14,875 nucleotides of DNA from Neisseria meningitidis (lineage in GTDB: Bacteria > Pseudomonadota > Gammaproteobacteria > Burkholderiales > Neisseriaceae). The stretch is from contig OV299793.1 in the NCBI GenBank assembly GCA_923184405.1, positions 1,346,667 to 1,361,541 on the forward strand, given 5' to 3'. Under the pieces are notes generated by a model, which had not been told where the DNA came from, did not search any database, and saw only the letters and a program-made list of their open reading frames with translations. Made by a program: the position numbers and the translations under genes. The first letter of the stretch is position 1. Every line of letters starts with the position of its first letter. Shown here in pieces: positions 7,624 to 14,875 of this stretch.

Positions 7624-8359
7624 ATGGCAAACCAAAGACCTATCTACGGCTTCCATGCCGTCAACGCCCGAGTGTGGCAAAACCCCAAATCCATCGTCGA
7701 ACTCTATGTCCAAGAAGCCAAAAACGATGTACGCACGCGCGAAGTGTTGGAAAAGGCGGCAAACGAAAACATCCGCGTATAATTTGCCGATGCCGACCGC
7801 CTCAACGCCATCAGCAAAGGTGCGCGCCATCAGGGCGTGGTCGGATTTATCGATGCCTCCAAAAACCACGTCCACCTCGAAGACGTATTGGAAAACTTAA
7901 GCGAACCGCCGATGCTGCTGATACTCGACGGCATCACCGATCCGCACAACCTCGGCGCGTGCCTGCGTACCGCCGACGCAATGGGCGTACATGCCCGTCA
8001 TCGCACCGAAAGACAAAAGCGCGGGGCTGAACGCCACCATCAGCAAAGTCGCCAGCGGCGCGGCGGAAACCGTCCCCTACATCACCGTAACCAACCTCGC
8101 CCGCACCCTGCGCGAGCTGAAAGAATACGGCATTTGGATCATCGGCACCGATATGGGCGGCAACGCCGACCTTTACCAGTACGATCTGCCCGACAGCGCG
8201 GCATGGGTGATGGGCAGCAAAAACGACGGTATGCGCCGCCTGACACGCGAACATTGCGACATGCTGGTGTCCATACCCATATTCGGCACGGTCGAAAGCA
8301 TGAACGTCTCCGTGTCTGCCGGAATGGTATTAGCGAAACCAGCCGGCAGCGCGTATTAA
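7624..8359 (+). pseudogene. rlmB: 23S rRNA (guanosine-2'-O)-methyltransferase RlmB
   Basis: RlmB (SpoU/TrmH branch of the SPOUT fold) 2'-O-methylates G2251 (E. coli numbering) in the 23S rRNA P-loop using SAM. ATG at 7624 gives [20 protein letters not shown], the N-terminal L30e-like substrate-binding domain. Codon 53 is TAA (7780-7782) where Tyr is expected (IRV-Y-FADADRL). The SPOUT knot domain follows: [20 protein letters not shown] (motif 1, N and R conserved), then one extra C near 7993 shifts the frame. The rest reads [47 protein letters not shown] (motif 2; E is usual for K in GSEN) and [17 protein letters not shown] (motif 3), ending in TAA at 8357-8359. Two lesions only, so this is among the cleanest genes here. 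Length fits the family (about 245 residues). Confidence 0.94.
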
Positions 8360-8386
8360 AAAACGAAAAGCGTAAGCCTCAAAAAC

Positions 8387-8425
8387 AATGCCATCTGAAA
8401 CAGGGATTCTGTTTCAGACGGCATT
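8387..8425. terminator. Bidirectional terminator between rlmB and the permease
   Basis: AATGCCATCTGAAACAG and CTGTTTCAGACGGCATT form a 17-base stem with one mismatch (an A in the first uptake core, GCCATCTGAA) and a 5-base loop. It lies between two convergent genes. Confidence 0.88.
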
Positions 8426-8436
8426 CAATTTCAAAA

Positions 8437-9829
8437 TCAGTGTTCCAAGTGGTCGGTATCAAACTTGACCGCCGCCTCGGTTTTATCTTCAGGCAAGACC
8501 AAATTCAGCAAGACTGCCGTAATGCCGCCAACGGAAATAGAGTTTTGGAACAAGACAGGCAGGTTTTAAACACTTCCGGATCAAACGCCACGCCCATGCC
8601 CAAGCCGACCGAAGTCGCCGCAATCACCGCCTCGCGCCTGCGGATGCCGTGGCTGACCAAAATCCGCACACCCGCAATCGCAATCAAGCCGGGACATCAA
8701 AACCATCGCGCCGCCTAAAACCGGACTCGGAATCGTCGTAAACGCGCGTCCGACAACGGGGAACAGACCCAACAGCACCAAAATCACGGCAATATATTTG
8801 CCCACATGGCGCGAAGCCACGCCGGTCATCTGAATCACGCCGTTGATTTTGCGCAAACGTCGTCAGCGGCAGCGGAACCAAAGCCGTCGCAATCACCGAC
8901 AGCAAGCCGTCTGCCAACACGCCGCCGCGCAGGCGTTTGGTGTATTCCTCGCAGCACAATCGGCTGATCGGACACCATTGCCGTTGCGGTCAAATCGCCG
9001 ACCGCCTCAAACACGCTCAACAGGAAAATCGCACCCGCCACAATAAATGCAGTGCCAGTCAAAGCAAAACCATATTTAAACGGTACGGGCAGCGTAACCA
9101 GCGGCAGGTTTTGCGGTGCGCAAAAAATCCACCTTGCCCAAAAACAGCGCGACGATATAGTAAACAATCAGACCGACCGCAATGCCGCTCATCCGCAGCA
9201 GCGGGTTTTCATGCAGTTGAACACCAGCACAATCGGCAGCACAAGCGATGCCAGCCCTAAGTTTTCCATCGAGCCGAACGTGCCGTCCGCCTTTGCGCCG
9301 AAGCCGCCGCCGAAATCGGTAATACCGACAGTACCAAACTCAAGCCGATCAGCATCACCACCACACCGCTGACCGTCGACGTAATCACTTTTTTCAAATA
9401 CGGCAGAAGCCACGCCGAGAAACACACCAAAAACGCGCCGACAAACGATACGCCCAAGAGCGTCGAAATCATCGCATCCTTAGTCAAACCGCCCTCTTTC
9501 ATCCCCGCGCCCAGCGCAATCATGACGGTAACGAACGAGAAATTCACCGACTGGATAGACAGCATCCCCGAACCGACCTGCCCGAAGCGGTTGACCTGCA
9601 AATAAGTGCCGACACCCGACGCAACCATCGCCATCGACACGAGATACGCCGTCATCTCCACCGGCAGTTCCAGCGCGCCGCCCACAATCAGCGCGGGCGT
9701 AATCATCGGCACGAAAATCGCCAAAAGATGGGTAACCGCGCTCAACAGCGCATTACCGAACGGCGGCCTATCCTCCAAACCGTACACCAAATCAGGCGCA
9801 TCCGCCCCTTTTCCCATATGACTGCTCAT
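8437..9829 (-). pseudogene. NCS2 family xanthine/purine permease
   Basis: This proton-coupled nucleobase importer of the inner membrane is close in motifs to E. coli XanQ. ATG at 9829 has AAGGAA upstream and gives MSSHMGKGADAPDLVYGLED, then LLSAVTHLLAIFVPMITPAL (first helices) and FGQVGSGMLSIQSVNFSFVT. The NCS2 signature is present as [14 protein letters not shown] across a frameshift at about 8857, which points to purine rather than uracil specificity. ESPVLGGAM of the family appears as [12 protein letters not shown]. At least eight single-base indels occur (near 9331, 9208, 9127, a cancelling pair near 9035-9045, 8945, 8857, 8694 and 8567). Yet the end DTDHLEH with TGA at 8437-8439 is intact, and the total span fits about 460 residues. 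Substrate (xanthine versus uric acid) is inferred from motifs only. Transcribed divergently from dapA. Confidence 0.88.
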
Positions 9830-10058
9830 AATGTTTCCTTGCTTCAAATGTTGAAAAAACCAAAGCGCAGATTGTAGCGAATCCGCCATACCGCTTCAAT
9901 TTCGATTTCGGACGGCATACGCGCCCGTCCGGCAAACAGATTCCGAACCGTCGCCGCCGGAATATCGTTTGCAAAACGCAATAACCTGATTTCAAACACA
10001 AAATACAAACCCGACGCATCCGCCGCCAAGCCGCCCCGTGCATACCGGACCCGCCGGT
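9830..10058. other. Divergent intergenic region between permease and dapA
   Basis: This should contain the permease promoter. An uptake-like but imperfect word, CGGACGGCAT, occurs at about 9910-9919. A minus-strand frame of about 60 codons (9844-10029) is open but has no recognisable motif and no convincing ribosome site, so I do not call a gene. Confidence 0.45.
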
Positions 10059-10087
10059 TTCACACCTGCGGTAAAGTAGGCTACAAT
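10059..10087 (+). promoter_or_regulatory. Sigma-70 promoter of dapA
   Basis: TTCACA at 10059-10064 (five of six bases of the -35 consensus) and TACAAT at 10082-10087 (five of six of the -10) are separated by exactly 17 bases. The start codon follows 46 bases later, with AAAGG as ribosome site. This is the best promoter in the window. Confidence 0.75.
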
Positions 10088-10133
10088 CGGAAGCATTACC
10101 GCCCCCTACACCACAACTGATAAAAGGTTCTGT

Positions 10134-11017
10134 ATGTTACAAGGTAGCCTGGCTGCCCTGATTACCCCGATGAATCAAGACGGCAGCATCCATTACGAAC
10201 AACTCCGCGACTTAATCGACTGGCACATTGAAAACGGCACGGACGGCATCGTCGCCGTCGGCACGACAGGCGAATCCGCCACCCTCTCCGTCGAAGAACA
10301 CACCGCCGTTATCGAAGCCGTCGTCAAACACGTTGCCAAACGCGTCCCCGTCATCGCTGGCACAGGGGCGAACAACACCGTCGAAGCCATCGCCCTTTCC
10401 CAAGTCGCCGAAAAAGCTGGCGCGGACTACACCCTCTCCGTCGTCCCCTATTACAACAAACCTTCGCAAGCAGCGCATGTACCGCCATTTCAAAGCCGTT
10501 GCCGAAGCCGCCGCGATTCCGATGATACTCTACAACGTTCCCGGCCGTACCGTCGTCAGCATGAACAACGACACCATCCTGCGCCTTTCAGAAATCCCAA
10601 TATCGTGGGCGTTAAAGAAGCCAGCGGCAACGTCGGCAGCAACATCGAACTCATCAACCGCGCCCCCGAAGCGCTTCGTCGTCCTGTCCGCGACGACCAC
10701 ACCGCCCTACCGTTCATGCTCCACGGCGGACACGGCGTAATTACTGTAGCCGCCAACGCCGCGCCCAAGCTCTTTGCCGATATGTACCGCGCCGCGCTTC
10801 AAGACGATATCCACATTACACGCGAACCCAACGACAAGCTGATTCCGATTTACGACACCATGTTCTGCAAACCCAGCCCCGCCGGGCACCGAAATGGGCG
10901 GTGATCCGCCTTGAGCAGATGCGAACAGCACGTCCGCCCGCCGCTCGTTCCGCTGACGGGGAAAACGGACAGGCAAAAGTCCACACCGCCACCCTCAAAG
11001 CCTCAGGACAACTTTAA
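10134..11017 (+). pseudogene. dapA: 4-hydroxy-tetrahydrodipicolinate synthase DapA
   Basis: DapA condenses pyruvate with aspartate semialdehyde, the entry to lysine and meso-diaminopimelate for peptidoglycan; it is a cytoplasmic TIM-barrel tetramer and usually essential. ATG at 10134 gives [20 protein letters not shown]. The GTTGES motif (pyruvate binding, residues about 43-48) is followed by [11 protein letters not shown] and [10 protein letters not shown]. An extra base near 10470 shifts to [20 protein letters not shown] then VPGRT, carrying the catalytic Tyr (ILYN). A missing C near 10600 restores the original frame for [11 protein letters not shown], with the Schiff-base Lys. A cancelling +1/-1 pair near 10675-10700 garbles EGFVVLSGDDH into [31 protein letters not shown] is intact. 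The last ~35 residues need several more indels, ending ASGQL and TAA at 11015-11017. Length is 884 bp against an expected 876. Confidence 0.94.
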
Positions 11018-11028
11018 ACATAGCCAGC

Positions 11029-11052
11029 GCCGTCACAAACAACCAGACGGCA
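11029..11052. terminator. Degenerate uptake-sequence pair between dapA and bamC
   Basis: GCCGTC at 11029-11034 and GACGGC at 11046-11051 form a short stem. The outer bases of both uptake cores look corrupted (GCCGTCacaa, aaccaGACGGCAT). It may be a partial terminator of dapA. Confidence 0.45.
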
Positions 11053-11098
11053 TAACCTGCAACAAACACTTTAATATCCATCACACAGGATGACACGA

Positions 11099-12230
11099 TT
11101 GACCCATATCAAACCCGTCATTGCCGCGCTCACCTACTCATCGGGCTTGCCGCCCGCTCCGGCAGCAAAACCGAACAGCCCAAACTAAACTACCAAAGTT
11201 GACCGCACCGCCTGATCAAACTCCGAAGTCCCCACCTGATTTGGAACAACCCCGACCAAGGCAACCTCTACCGCCTGCCTCGCCGATTCCCGCGCCGTCC
11301 GCGCCAGCGATTTGGAAAAAACGCCGCACACCCGCCGTCCAACAGCCTGCCGATGCCAAAGCATTGAAAAGCGTCAACCAGTCCGCCTCGAGCGCGACGG
11401 CAGCCAACGCTGGCTCGCTGTCGACGGCAAGCAATACGAAACCGAAAGAAGCACGCTCACAGAAGCCTTTTGGCAGGAAAACGCTTCGACATCAAATCGA
11501 AGAACCGCCATCGGACAAAATGGAAACCGGTGGGCGGAAAACCGTGCCGTCCCCAAGACGGCTTGCCTATTCGCACAGTCGGTTTGGGCAGCATCTATCC
11601 ATAAACGGTACGACAAATTCATCATCCGTATCGAACAGGGCAAAAACGGCGTTTCCGACATCTACTTCGCCCACAAAACCCATTGCAACCAAGACCACGG
11701 CGAGCAAAAACAAAGATGCGACCGTAAGACAACCCTCCCCGTCCGACCCCAGAACTCAAGCTCAATTCCTCTGACGCGCTTTATTCAATATTTACGTGTT
11801 GACGCTCAGCAGGCTGAACAAACATTAGCATAAAAACCGACCATACCAGAAGAAAGATGAAATAGGCGTGAAATCAGAAGGCAAAAGCCTGATTGTCTTT
11901 GGCGACTGACTGCAGGATAACTGGCGGAGCACTGCGCTCGCTCTAGACCGAATCGAGCTGACCCTCGTCTGACAAAACACTGAACGCACATGCTGTCACA
12001 GGTTCGAAAAGCCCCGAACGAAAGCAAATGCAGTTACCGAACAAAAACCCGGCCTGTTCAAACGCCTGCTGGGCAAGAGCAAAGCGGATAAACCTGCTGA
12101 ACAGCCGGAACTGATTGTCTAAGCAGAACCTGCCGCCAACGGCTCGCGCATCGTCCTGCTCAACAAAGACGGCAGCGCATATCCCAGCAAAGACGCATCC
12201 CCATTATTAGACAAACTCCATTTCGAACTG
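11099..12230 (+). pseudogene. bamC: Outer-membrane assembly lipoprotein BamC (NlpB)
   Basis: BamC is a lipoprotein subunit of the beta-barrel assembly machine. The start is TTG at 11099 as read (probably an ATG with an inserted T): THIKPVIAAL, then LIGLAARSGSKTEQPKLNYQ. The lipobox LAAC has become LAAR because TGC reads CGC. The unstructured neck (RLIKL...PPDL, NLYRLPA) is followed by frames carrying VRLERDGSQRWLAVDGKQ, then AFWQENAS, TEWAENR-like text, and DKFIIRIEQGKNGVSDIYFAH near 11610-11675 (first helix-grip domain). The second domain follows in pieces: QPSPSDP, LTRFIQYLRVDAQQAE, KSLIVFGD, LALDRIELT. The C-terminal part reads KPGLFKRLLGKSKADKPAEQ, PELIV, NGSRIVLLNKDGSAY and LDKLHFEL. The stop is not readable; I end at that last block. 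It lies just downstream of dapA, the same neighbourhood as E. coli dapA-nlpB. Confidence 0.85.
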
Positions 12231-12254
12231 CACAAAACCGTTCAAAACAAAAGC

Positions 12255-12280
12255 AGCTTCCAAACAGAAGCTCATTTTTT
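12255..12280 (+). terminator. Possible terminator after bamC
   Basis: AGCTTC (12255-12260) and GAAGCT (12267-12272) form a 6-bp stem with a 6-base loop followed by CATTTTTT. It lies between convergent bamC and pip. It is modest in strength and sits in error-prone sequence. Confidence 0.45.
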
Positions 12281-12290
12281 ATGCGGAACC

Positions 12291-13210
12291 TTATACAACA
12301 ACTGAGGAAAAATATCCTACAACCGCCTGAACCAACGCATCCGCCAAAGGCGGATCGAACACACGATGCCCTGCCTGAACCACCCTCAATTCCGCTTCCG
12401 GAAAGGCTTTCGACAGCGCCCACGCACTCTGCATCAGCGTACACAATCATACCGCCCTGCACGATAATGGTCGGGATATGCTGTATTTTGCCGATATTGT
12501 TCAAATCGCCCTATCGCCTACAACCAGCCGCCGTTGACAAATAATGGTTTTCCAAACGCGCGATTGCCAGCGAGGCATAAGCATCTTCATCCACTTACTC
12601 CGGCTCGAAACGGATCAGATGCTTTCCCAATCCGCCCAAGCCTTTGCGGCAGACAGGCACACTCTTCATCTTGATGAAACAGCAACCCATGATACGCCTC
12701 AATCAGCCGGTTCGCCGATTTTCAGCAATCGGCGCGACAAATTTGCCATTGTTCGGATAAATCCGGCTCACACCGCCCGCCTCGTTCAGCCACGCCGTTT
12801 CAGACGGCCTGCACAAAAATATCCCGCGCAACACCAATCCCTTTACCCGTTCCGGATGGGTTTGGGCATAAGCCAGCGACAAAGTACTGCCCCACGAACC
12901 GCCGAACACCAGCCATTTCCCGATACCCAGCATTTCACGGACTTTTTCAATATCCACCACCAAATCCCAAGTCATACTGTCTTCCGCACAAACATACGGG
13001 CGCGAACGTCCGCAACCGCGCTGGTCAATAATGACGATGCGGAACATCGGGTTGAAAAAACCCCGACATTCAGGCGAAGACCCCGCCCCCGTCCGCCGTG
13101 TAAAATGATAAAGGCACACCGTCGGGATTGCCCGACTCTTCCCAATAAATTTGATGAATTTCAGACACCTGCAAGTATCCGCTATGAAAAGGCTGTTTTA
13201 TCTCATACAT
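12291..13210 (-). pseudogene. pip: Proline iminopeptidase
   Basis: Pip removes N-terminal proline from peptides; it is an alpha/beta-hydrolase (S33 family) found in pathogenic Neisseria. ATG at 13208-13210 with GGGAGAA upstream gives MYEIKQPFHSGYLQVSEIHQ, then IYWEESGNPDGVP. Indels near 13115-13075 garble the oxyanion-hole motif HGGPGAG (read as RRTGAG), before ECRGFFNP. Next come FRIVIIDQRGCGRSRPY, EKVREMLGIGKWLVFGGSWG, STLSLAYAQTHPERVKGLVL and RGIFLCRPSETAWLNEAGGV. The nucleophile is Ser in GGSWGS. After about 12740 the frames change often; LAIARLENHYL-like text, LNNIGKIQHIPTIIVQG and ALVQAV-like text can be followed to TAA at 12291-12293. Family length is about 310 residues, which the span fits. 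It is an independent minus-strand unit with a Correia element 100 bases upstream. Confidence 0.92.
12799..12808 (-). repeat. DNA uptake core inside pip
   Basis: TTCAGACGGC; on the coding strand it encodes RPSET. It is unpaired and intragenic. Confidence 0.85.
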
Positions 13211-13309
13211 CATCTTCTCCCATATTGCCTCTGACAGTCGAACATTCCCACACGCAACATCACGCACGAAACACAAGCCGCCCCGAAAGGCAAATTCGAA
13301 AAATCGCGA

Positions 13310-13464
13310 TATAATTGGATTAACAAAAATCAGGACAAGGCGACAGAGCTGCAGACAGTACAGATAGTACGGAACCGATTCACTTGGTGCTTCAGCACCT
13401 TAGAGAATCGTTCTCTTTGAGCTAAGGCGAGGCAACGCCGTACTGGTTTTTGTTCATCACTATA
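13310..13464 (+). repeat. Correia repeat enclosed element, copy 2 (155 bp)
   Basis: Same orientation as copy 1 and identical to it over about 85 internal bases, from ATAGTACGGAACCG to CCGTACTGGTTTT. The termini are slightly corrupted: TATAATTGGATTAAC at the left (TATAGTGGATTAAC expected) and TTCATCACTATA at the right (TTAATCCACTATA expected). The left end reads TATAAT, which could act as a -10 box. It lies upstream of pip. Confidence 0.93.
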
Positions 13465-13484
13465 ACAGCAACCCTGTCGCCGTC

Positions 13485-13504
13485 ATTCCCGCAAAAGCGG
13501 GAAT
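13485..13504. repeat. dRS3 repeat 1
   Basis: ATTCCC-GCAAAAGC-GGGAAT exactly fits the neisserial dRS3 pattern ATTCCC-N8-GGGAAT. dRS3 units border the RS repeats of neisserial intergenic mosaic elements (NIMEs) and are known target sites for filamentous prophage integration. The 56 bases to the next dRS3 (13505-13560) are the enclosed RS-type sequence. Confidence 0.9.
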
Positions 13505-13560
13505 CTAGAAATGAAAAGCAACAGGCATTTATCGGAAATAACTGAAACCGAACAGACTAG

Positions 13561-13580
13561 ATTCCCGCCTGCGCGGGAAT
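13561..13580. repeat. dRS3 repeat 2
   Basis: ATTCCC-GCCTGCGC-GGGAAT, a second perfect dRS3 with a different 8-base core. Followed by TGACGAATCCATAAGTTC, a typical beginning of the next RS segment. Confidence 0.9.
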
Positions 13581-13651
13581 GACGAATCCATAAGTTCCCC
13601 GAAATTGCACCATCGTCGAATCCTGACAGCAACCATAGCAACTGAACCGTC

Positions 13652-13670
13652 ATTACCACGAAAGGGGAAT
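13652..13670. repeat. Degenerate dRS3 repeat 3
   Basis: ATTACCACGAAAGGGGAAT keeps both arms of the dRS3 pattern with one substitution (ATTACC) and one missing base. It marks where the readable repeat array fades into corrupted sequence. Confidence 0.55.
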
Positions 13671-13674
13671 CGAA

Positions 13675-14229
13675 ATCGCAAATCAACAGAGTAACCTCTC
13701 AAAATTCCTTAAAAAAAAAAAACAACATATACCGCGCAAGCCAGGGAATTACAAATAAAAGCAGTACAGGAACTTACCGGAGAAAAGTGATTAATATTAA
13801 AAGCAAAATCCGGCCGGATACATAATTCGAGAACAAAAAACACAAAGAAGAAAGGCCGGAATGCGTTGGCAAGCGGCGCTCCTAAGAAAGATTTGCAAGT
13901 GAGCTACCCAACAAACCAAGGCGAACCATACCTACATCAGTACAGGACCAGGCCCCCAGTTCCGTCACCGAAATCATAGAAACAGATGAACAGCCAACAA
14001 ATCAAATTCGAAGGCCGCAGAAATCAGACAAGGCTACCCAAGGAGCATACACATACAGATACGTAATGAAACAAATCACACAATGCTGGACTAACCTCAG
14101 AGAAACGTACTCGTCAATCTTAATCAGCTAGATTAGAGCTGAAACACCGCTCCTGGCCCAAGTATAATACGCCTTAAACCAGTCACTGAAAACTGTACAT
14201 CTTATCAGTTAAACCAAATACGGAGTACA
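13675..14229. other. Unreadable stretch upstream of opa
   Basis: No gene, uptake sequence or known repeat can be followed here. The plus strand is visibly rich in A. A run of 12 A lies at 13711-13722, and GGAG at 14222-14225 may be the opa ribosome site. By position it should hold further NIME repeats and the opa promoter; I cannot confirm either. Confidence 0.4.
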
Positions 14230-14875
14230 ATCAATCCACACCCCAAAAACACGACGCTTCTCCACAGTGAACATCGCTACACTACACTTCTATTAAAACT
14301 CCACTCTACATCATCACTTCCGCAGCGCAGGCGGCAAGGGAACACAGAGGGCACAGCCCGTGTTACATGCAGTCCGACTACCTTATCCCGCCGAACGTAA
14401 TACATACGATGATCCAGGAACCGACATCCAGTCCTTCGCGCAATGACAGAATAAGAACAGAAATCGACCTCGAGTCATCAAACAGGCTGGAACAACTACA
14501 CCATCATCACCATCGCAAACTAAGAAAGCCTCAAGACGAATGAAAACTGCCGTATGCAGACAGCTCACTATGGCCATTAAAGGCAAAATGCGTAACAATA
14601 ATAAAATATTCCGTCAACATAAAAGAGTTGTTGCCACAACAACAGAAAAGACCTGAAGACAGCAACTTCAGAAAACGGTACATTCCATGCTTCTTCTTCT
14701 CGGCTTATCCGTCATTTACGATTTCAAACTCAACGATAATCTAAACCCCAGACAGGCAAAATGTCACGGACACGTCAGACACAGCATCGATTCGACCAAA
14801 AACAACAGAGGTTGTTACCTCCACCCATGGTGGTGCTGACAAACCTACAGCAATAATGTAACTGAATCAGCATAC
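14230..14875 (+). pseudogene. opa: Opacity protein (Opa) adhesin, corrupted and cut by window end
   Basis: Opa proteins are eight-stranded outer-membrane barrels that bind CEACAM or heparan-sulphate receptors. ATCAATCCACACCCCAAAAA at 14230 resembles the opa start ATG AAT CCA with G read as C. The CTCTT coding-repeat region follows, then CTTCCGCAGCGCAGGCGGCA (14317 on), encoding the signal-peptide end SAAQAA. Near 14385-14420 the frame AERNTYDDPGTD resembles AERITHDYPEPT of the first strand and loop. At 14587-14631 RNNNK...FRQHKR corresponds to the NNNKYSVNIKEL segment with an inserted A. ENGTFHASSS and SVIYDFKLND at 14670-14735 match the conserved strand. GHVRHSIDSTK at 14780-14812 precedes the second hypervariable loop, readable as TEVVTSTHGGADKPT to about 14850. 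The two remaining loops and the C-terminal RYRF lie beyond the window. Identity rests on these patches and is good. Confidence 0.82.
14255..14320 (+). repeat. Corrupted CTCTT phase-variation tract of opa
   Basis: By position this is the pentamer repeat in the signal-peptide codons whose copy number switches opa on or off. It is pyrimidine-rich with words such as CTTCT, CTCCAC and CACTTC, but no two intact consecutive CTCTT units can be read, so neither copy number nor on/off state can be given. Confidence 0.55.

Noticed and set aside
9844..10029. Minus-strand frame of about 60 codons upstream of the permease
   Set aside because: No recognisable domain, no good ribosome site, and high-GC neisserial DNA often leaves frames of this size open by chance.
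13711..13722. Run of 12 A as a phase-variation tract or integration scar
   Set aside because: It lies in unreadable, A-rich sequence with no adjacent recognisable gene; homopolymer error is the simplest explanation.
1..14875. A new defence system, toxin-antitoxin pair, prophage or CRISPR array
   Set aside because: All recognisable genes belong to known neisserial backbone functions; no nuclease, integrase, transposase or regular repeat-spacer array was found on either strand.

Overview
The window is a piece of a Neisseria chromosome, most likely N. meningitidis or a close relative such as N. gonorrhoeae. Evidence is the many copies of the 12-bp neisserial DNA uptake sequence (ATGCCGTCTGAA), two full-length Correia elements, dRS3/NIME repeats and an opa adhesin gene, plus proteins that read as neisserial throughout. 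The gene order is ordinary neisserial backbone.

Layout, left to right: metX and metW (+, methionine synthesis); a neisserial lipoprotein (+); efp and earP (-, elongation factor P and its arginine rhamnosyltransferase); a small membrane protein (-); Correia element 1; miaA, tadA, a DUF456 membrane protein and rlmB (+, mainly RNA modification); an NCS2 xanthine-type permease (-); dapA and bamC (+, lysine/peptidoglycan precursor synthesis and outer-membrane assembly); pip (-, proline iminopeptidase); Correia element 2; dRS3 repeats; an unreadable stretch; and the 5' part of opa (+), cut by the window end. Paired uptake sequences form terminators between convergent genes.

Almost every gene is broken by single-base insertions or deletions and some in-frame stops, including genes normally essential (dapA, tadA). 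Gene lengths stay close to the family norm, and indels often cancel within a few codons. Damage is lightest at about 2.0-13.2 kb and heavy at both ends, where metX, metW and opa can be recognised only in patches. The multicopy repeats are much cleaner than their surroundings. I read this as a poorly corrected long-read contig rather than real gene decay. Protein-coding loci with visible lesions are therefore typed 'pseudogene' for the sequence as given; the organism probably has intact versions.

I found no undescribed system. The biologically interesting points are the EF-P/EarP pair with its Arg32 target, a TadA with a TfoX-C-like N-terminal extension, a cluster of translation-related enzymes, two direct Correia elements about 8 kb apart, and a phase-variable opa locus behind intergenic repeats.
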